Under the pieces are notes generated by a model, which was not told the DNA's origin, searched no databases, and saw nothing but the letters and a program-made list of their open reading frames with translations. 6,403 bases of DNA from an uncultured Lachnospiraceae bacterium. GTDB taxonomy: Bacteria > Bacillota > Clostridia > Lachnospirales > Lachnospiraceae. This document shows positions 5,424 through 6,403 of this stretch, in pieces. The position numbers and the translations under genes were made by a program. The stretch covers positions 1-6,403 of the forward strand of contig CAJTXH010000136.1 in assembly GCA_910580005.1 (NCBI GenBank). The letters run 5' to 3'. Position 1 is the stretch's first letter. Each line of letters starts with the position of its first letter.

Positions 5424-6403
5424 TTATTTATAATAGTCAAACTGCAGGCCATACATTTTTACTGTATCGCCCTCTTCTATGCCAAGCCCTTCAAGTTCTT
5501 TAATAATCCCTGATGTGTGGAGGAATTTCTGGAAGAAACTAAACCCTTTTTCAGAGTCAAGGTTTGTATATCCCAGCATCCTCTCAATACGTGGGCCTTC
5601 AACAACATAAATCTTTTCTTTGCCATCATAAGTTACTGTATATGGTTCATCAGCAAATGTCTGGTTTTCTTCTTCATATTCCCTTTCAAATACAACATGT
5701 TCTTTGCCTGCCTTGTCAAGAAGCCCTTTTACATAATATAAAAGCTCTTTTACCCCCTTGCCGCTTACTGCTGATATTGGAAATACTTTTATGCCTTTTG
5801 GCTCAAATTCTTCCTTCAGCAAAGAAATAACTGTATCTTCCTCTGTCCCATAGAAAACATCTGTCTTATTGGCAGCAATAACCTGTGGTCTTCCAAGCAG
5901 TCCCTTGTTATACCTGTCAAGTTCATTGTTAATAATCTTTATATCATTTAATGGGTCCCTGCCCTCTGTAGATGCTGCATCTACCATATGGATAAAAACC
6001 CTTGTACGTTCTATATGCCTTAAAAAGTCATGTCCAAGCCCTGCGCCATCTGACGCACCTTCTATAAGCCCTGGTATATCTGCAATAACAAAGCCGTCTG
6101 TATCATCAAGGTCTACAACGCCAAGCATTGGCTGTAATGTAGTGAAATGGTAATTTGCAATTTTAGGCTTCGCATTGCTTACACGTGACAGAAATGTTGA
6201 TTTACCTACATTTGGAAAACCAACAAGCCCCACATCGGCTATTGTTTTCAGTTCAAGTATTACATAAAGTTCACGCCCAGGCCTTCCAGGCTGCGCATAT
6301 TTAGGCACCTGCATTGTGGGGGTTGCATAATGCATATTCCCTTTGCCGCCCCTGCCGCCTTTTAAGATGACTTCCCTCTTACAGCCATATGACAGGTCTG
6401 CAA
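5424..6403 (-). CDS. obg: GTPase Obg, C-terminal ~325 residues (5' end cut by window edge)
   Basis: Obg (CgtA) is an essential GTPase that binds the 50S ribosomal subunit. In Bacillus it is also needed for the general stress response and entry into sporulation. The visible part starts at the end of the glycine-rich Obg fold (ADLSYGC, then KGGRGGKGNMHYATPT) and PGRPGRE, and continues into the G domain: G1 GFPNVGKST, switch I with FTTLQPMLGVV, G3 DIPGLIEGASDGAGLG, G4 NKTD and G5 ISAVSGKG. A C-terminal OCT domain follows (about the last 75 residues, from DEPYTVTYDG to LQFDYYK). All GTP-binding motifs are intact. Obg proteins are usually about 430 aa, so roughly 100 N-terminal residues lie outside. 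The frame stays open through the right edge, so the ATG at 6335 is internal. It ends in tandem stops TAA-TAG, 36 nt before the M50-like gene. Confidence 0.97.
   Translation of the reverse strand, partial: ADLSYGCKREVILKGGRGGKGNMHYATPTMQVPKYAQPGRPGRELYVILELKTIADVGLVGFPNVGKSTFLSRVSNAKPKIANYHFTTLQPMLGVVDLDDTDGFVIADIPGLIEGASDGAGLGHDFLRHIERTRVFIHMVDAASTEGRDPLNDIKIINNELDRYNKGLLGRPQVIAANKTDVFYGTEEDTVISLLKEEFEPKGIKVFPISAVSGKGVKELLYYVKGLLDKAGKEHVVFEREYEEENQTFADEPYTVTYDGKEKIYVVEGPRIERMLGYTNLDSEKGFSFFQKFLHTSGIIKELEGLGIEEGDTVKMYGLQFDYYK

Noticed and set aside
5402..5437. Possible minus-strand promoter in the obg/M50-like gap (TTGACT in the obg end followed by AT-rich sequence)
   Set aside because: The best -10 candidates (ACAATA at 17-bp spacing, AATAAT at 19-bp spacing) fail either on sequence or on spacing. 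The AT-rich gap makes chance matches likely.
5424..6335. Treating obg as a complete 303-aa gene starting at the ATG at 6335
   Set aside because: The same frame continues upstream to the window edge with the conserved KGGRGGKGN part of the Obg fold, so the gene is cut by the window rather than truncated in the genome.

Overview
The window reads as ordinary core chromosome of a low-GC, spore-forming anaerobic Firmicute. Lachnospiraceae or a related Clostridia family is my best guess; this is inferred from gene content and order, and I cannot name a genus. The clues are the spore-specific pair YqfC/YqfD followed by PhoH, a Firmicutes-type Obg with a C-terminal OCT domain, ScpA/ScpB, a DUF1836 protein, and strong AGGAGG-type ribosome binding sites. 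No rRNA, tRNA, CRISPR array, insertion sequence or phage gene is visible.

Layout. Seven genes lie on the minus strand in two blocks, with one plus-strand gene between them. Reading the minus strand from the right edge, the first block is obg (5' end cut by the window), a short membrane protein of the site-2-protease (M50) fold, scpA, scpB and a YcdX-type PHP metallophosphatase (6403 down to 2760). Spacings are short: 36 nt, 15 nt, a 4-nt ATGA overlap, then 1 nt. This looks like one transcript. The second minus-strand block (1910 down to 1) is yqfC, yqfD and the first ~103 codons of phoH, which runs off the left edge.

Between the blocks a DUF1836 gene (2071-2682) runs on the plus strand. It is divergent from yqfC across a 160-bp promoter region and convergent with the PHP gene across a 77-bp gap that holds an inverted repeat. 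The plus-strand promoter is a near-consensus housekeeping promoter with an extended -10. The yqfC side has a sequence resembling a sigma-E -10 element, which fits a mother-cell sporulation operon, although no good -35 is seen.

How the genes work together. Obg couples GTP level to ribosome assembly and, in Bacillus, to sporulation and stress signalling. ScpA and ScpB are the kleisin and kite subunits of the SMC condensin that organises and segregates the chromosome. YqfC and YqfD act in the mother cell during engulfment. PhoH is a P-loop ATPase usually encoded with ybeY and era. The roles of the DUF1836, M50-like and PHP proteins are not established by the sequence.

I found no clearly new multi-gene system. 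The points most worth a second look are the M50-like protein, whose HExxH zinc motif is broken to HELTK although the rest of the gene is intact, and the strikingly AT-rich DUF1836 gene, which may encode a DNA-binding regulator next to the sporulation operon. No gene-free stretch exceeds 300 bases.
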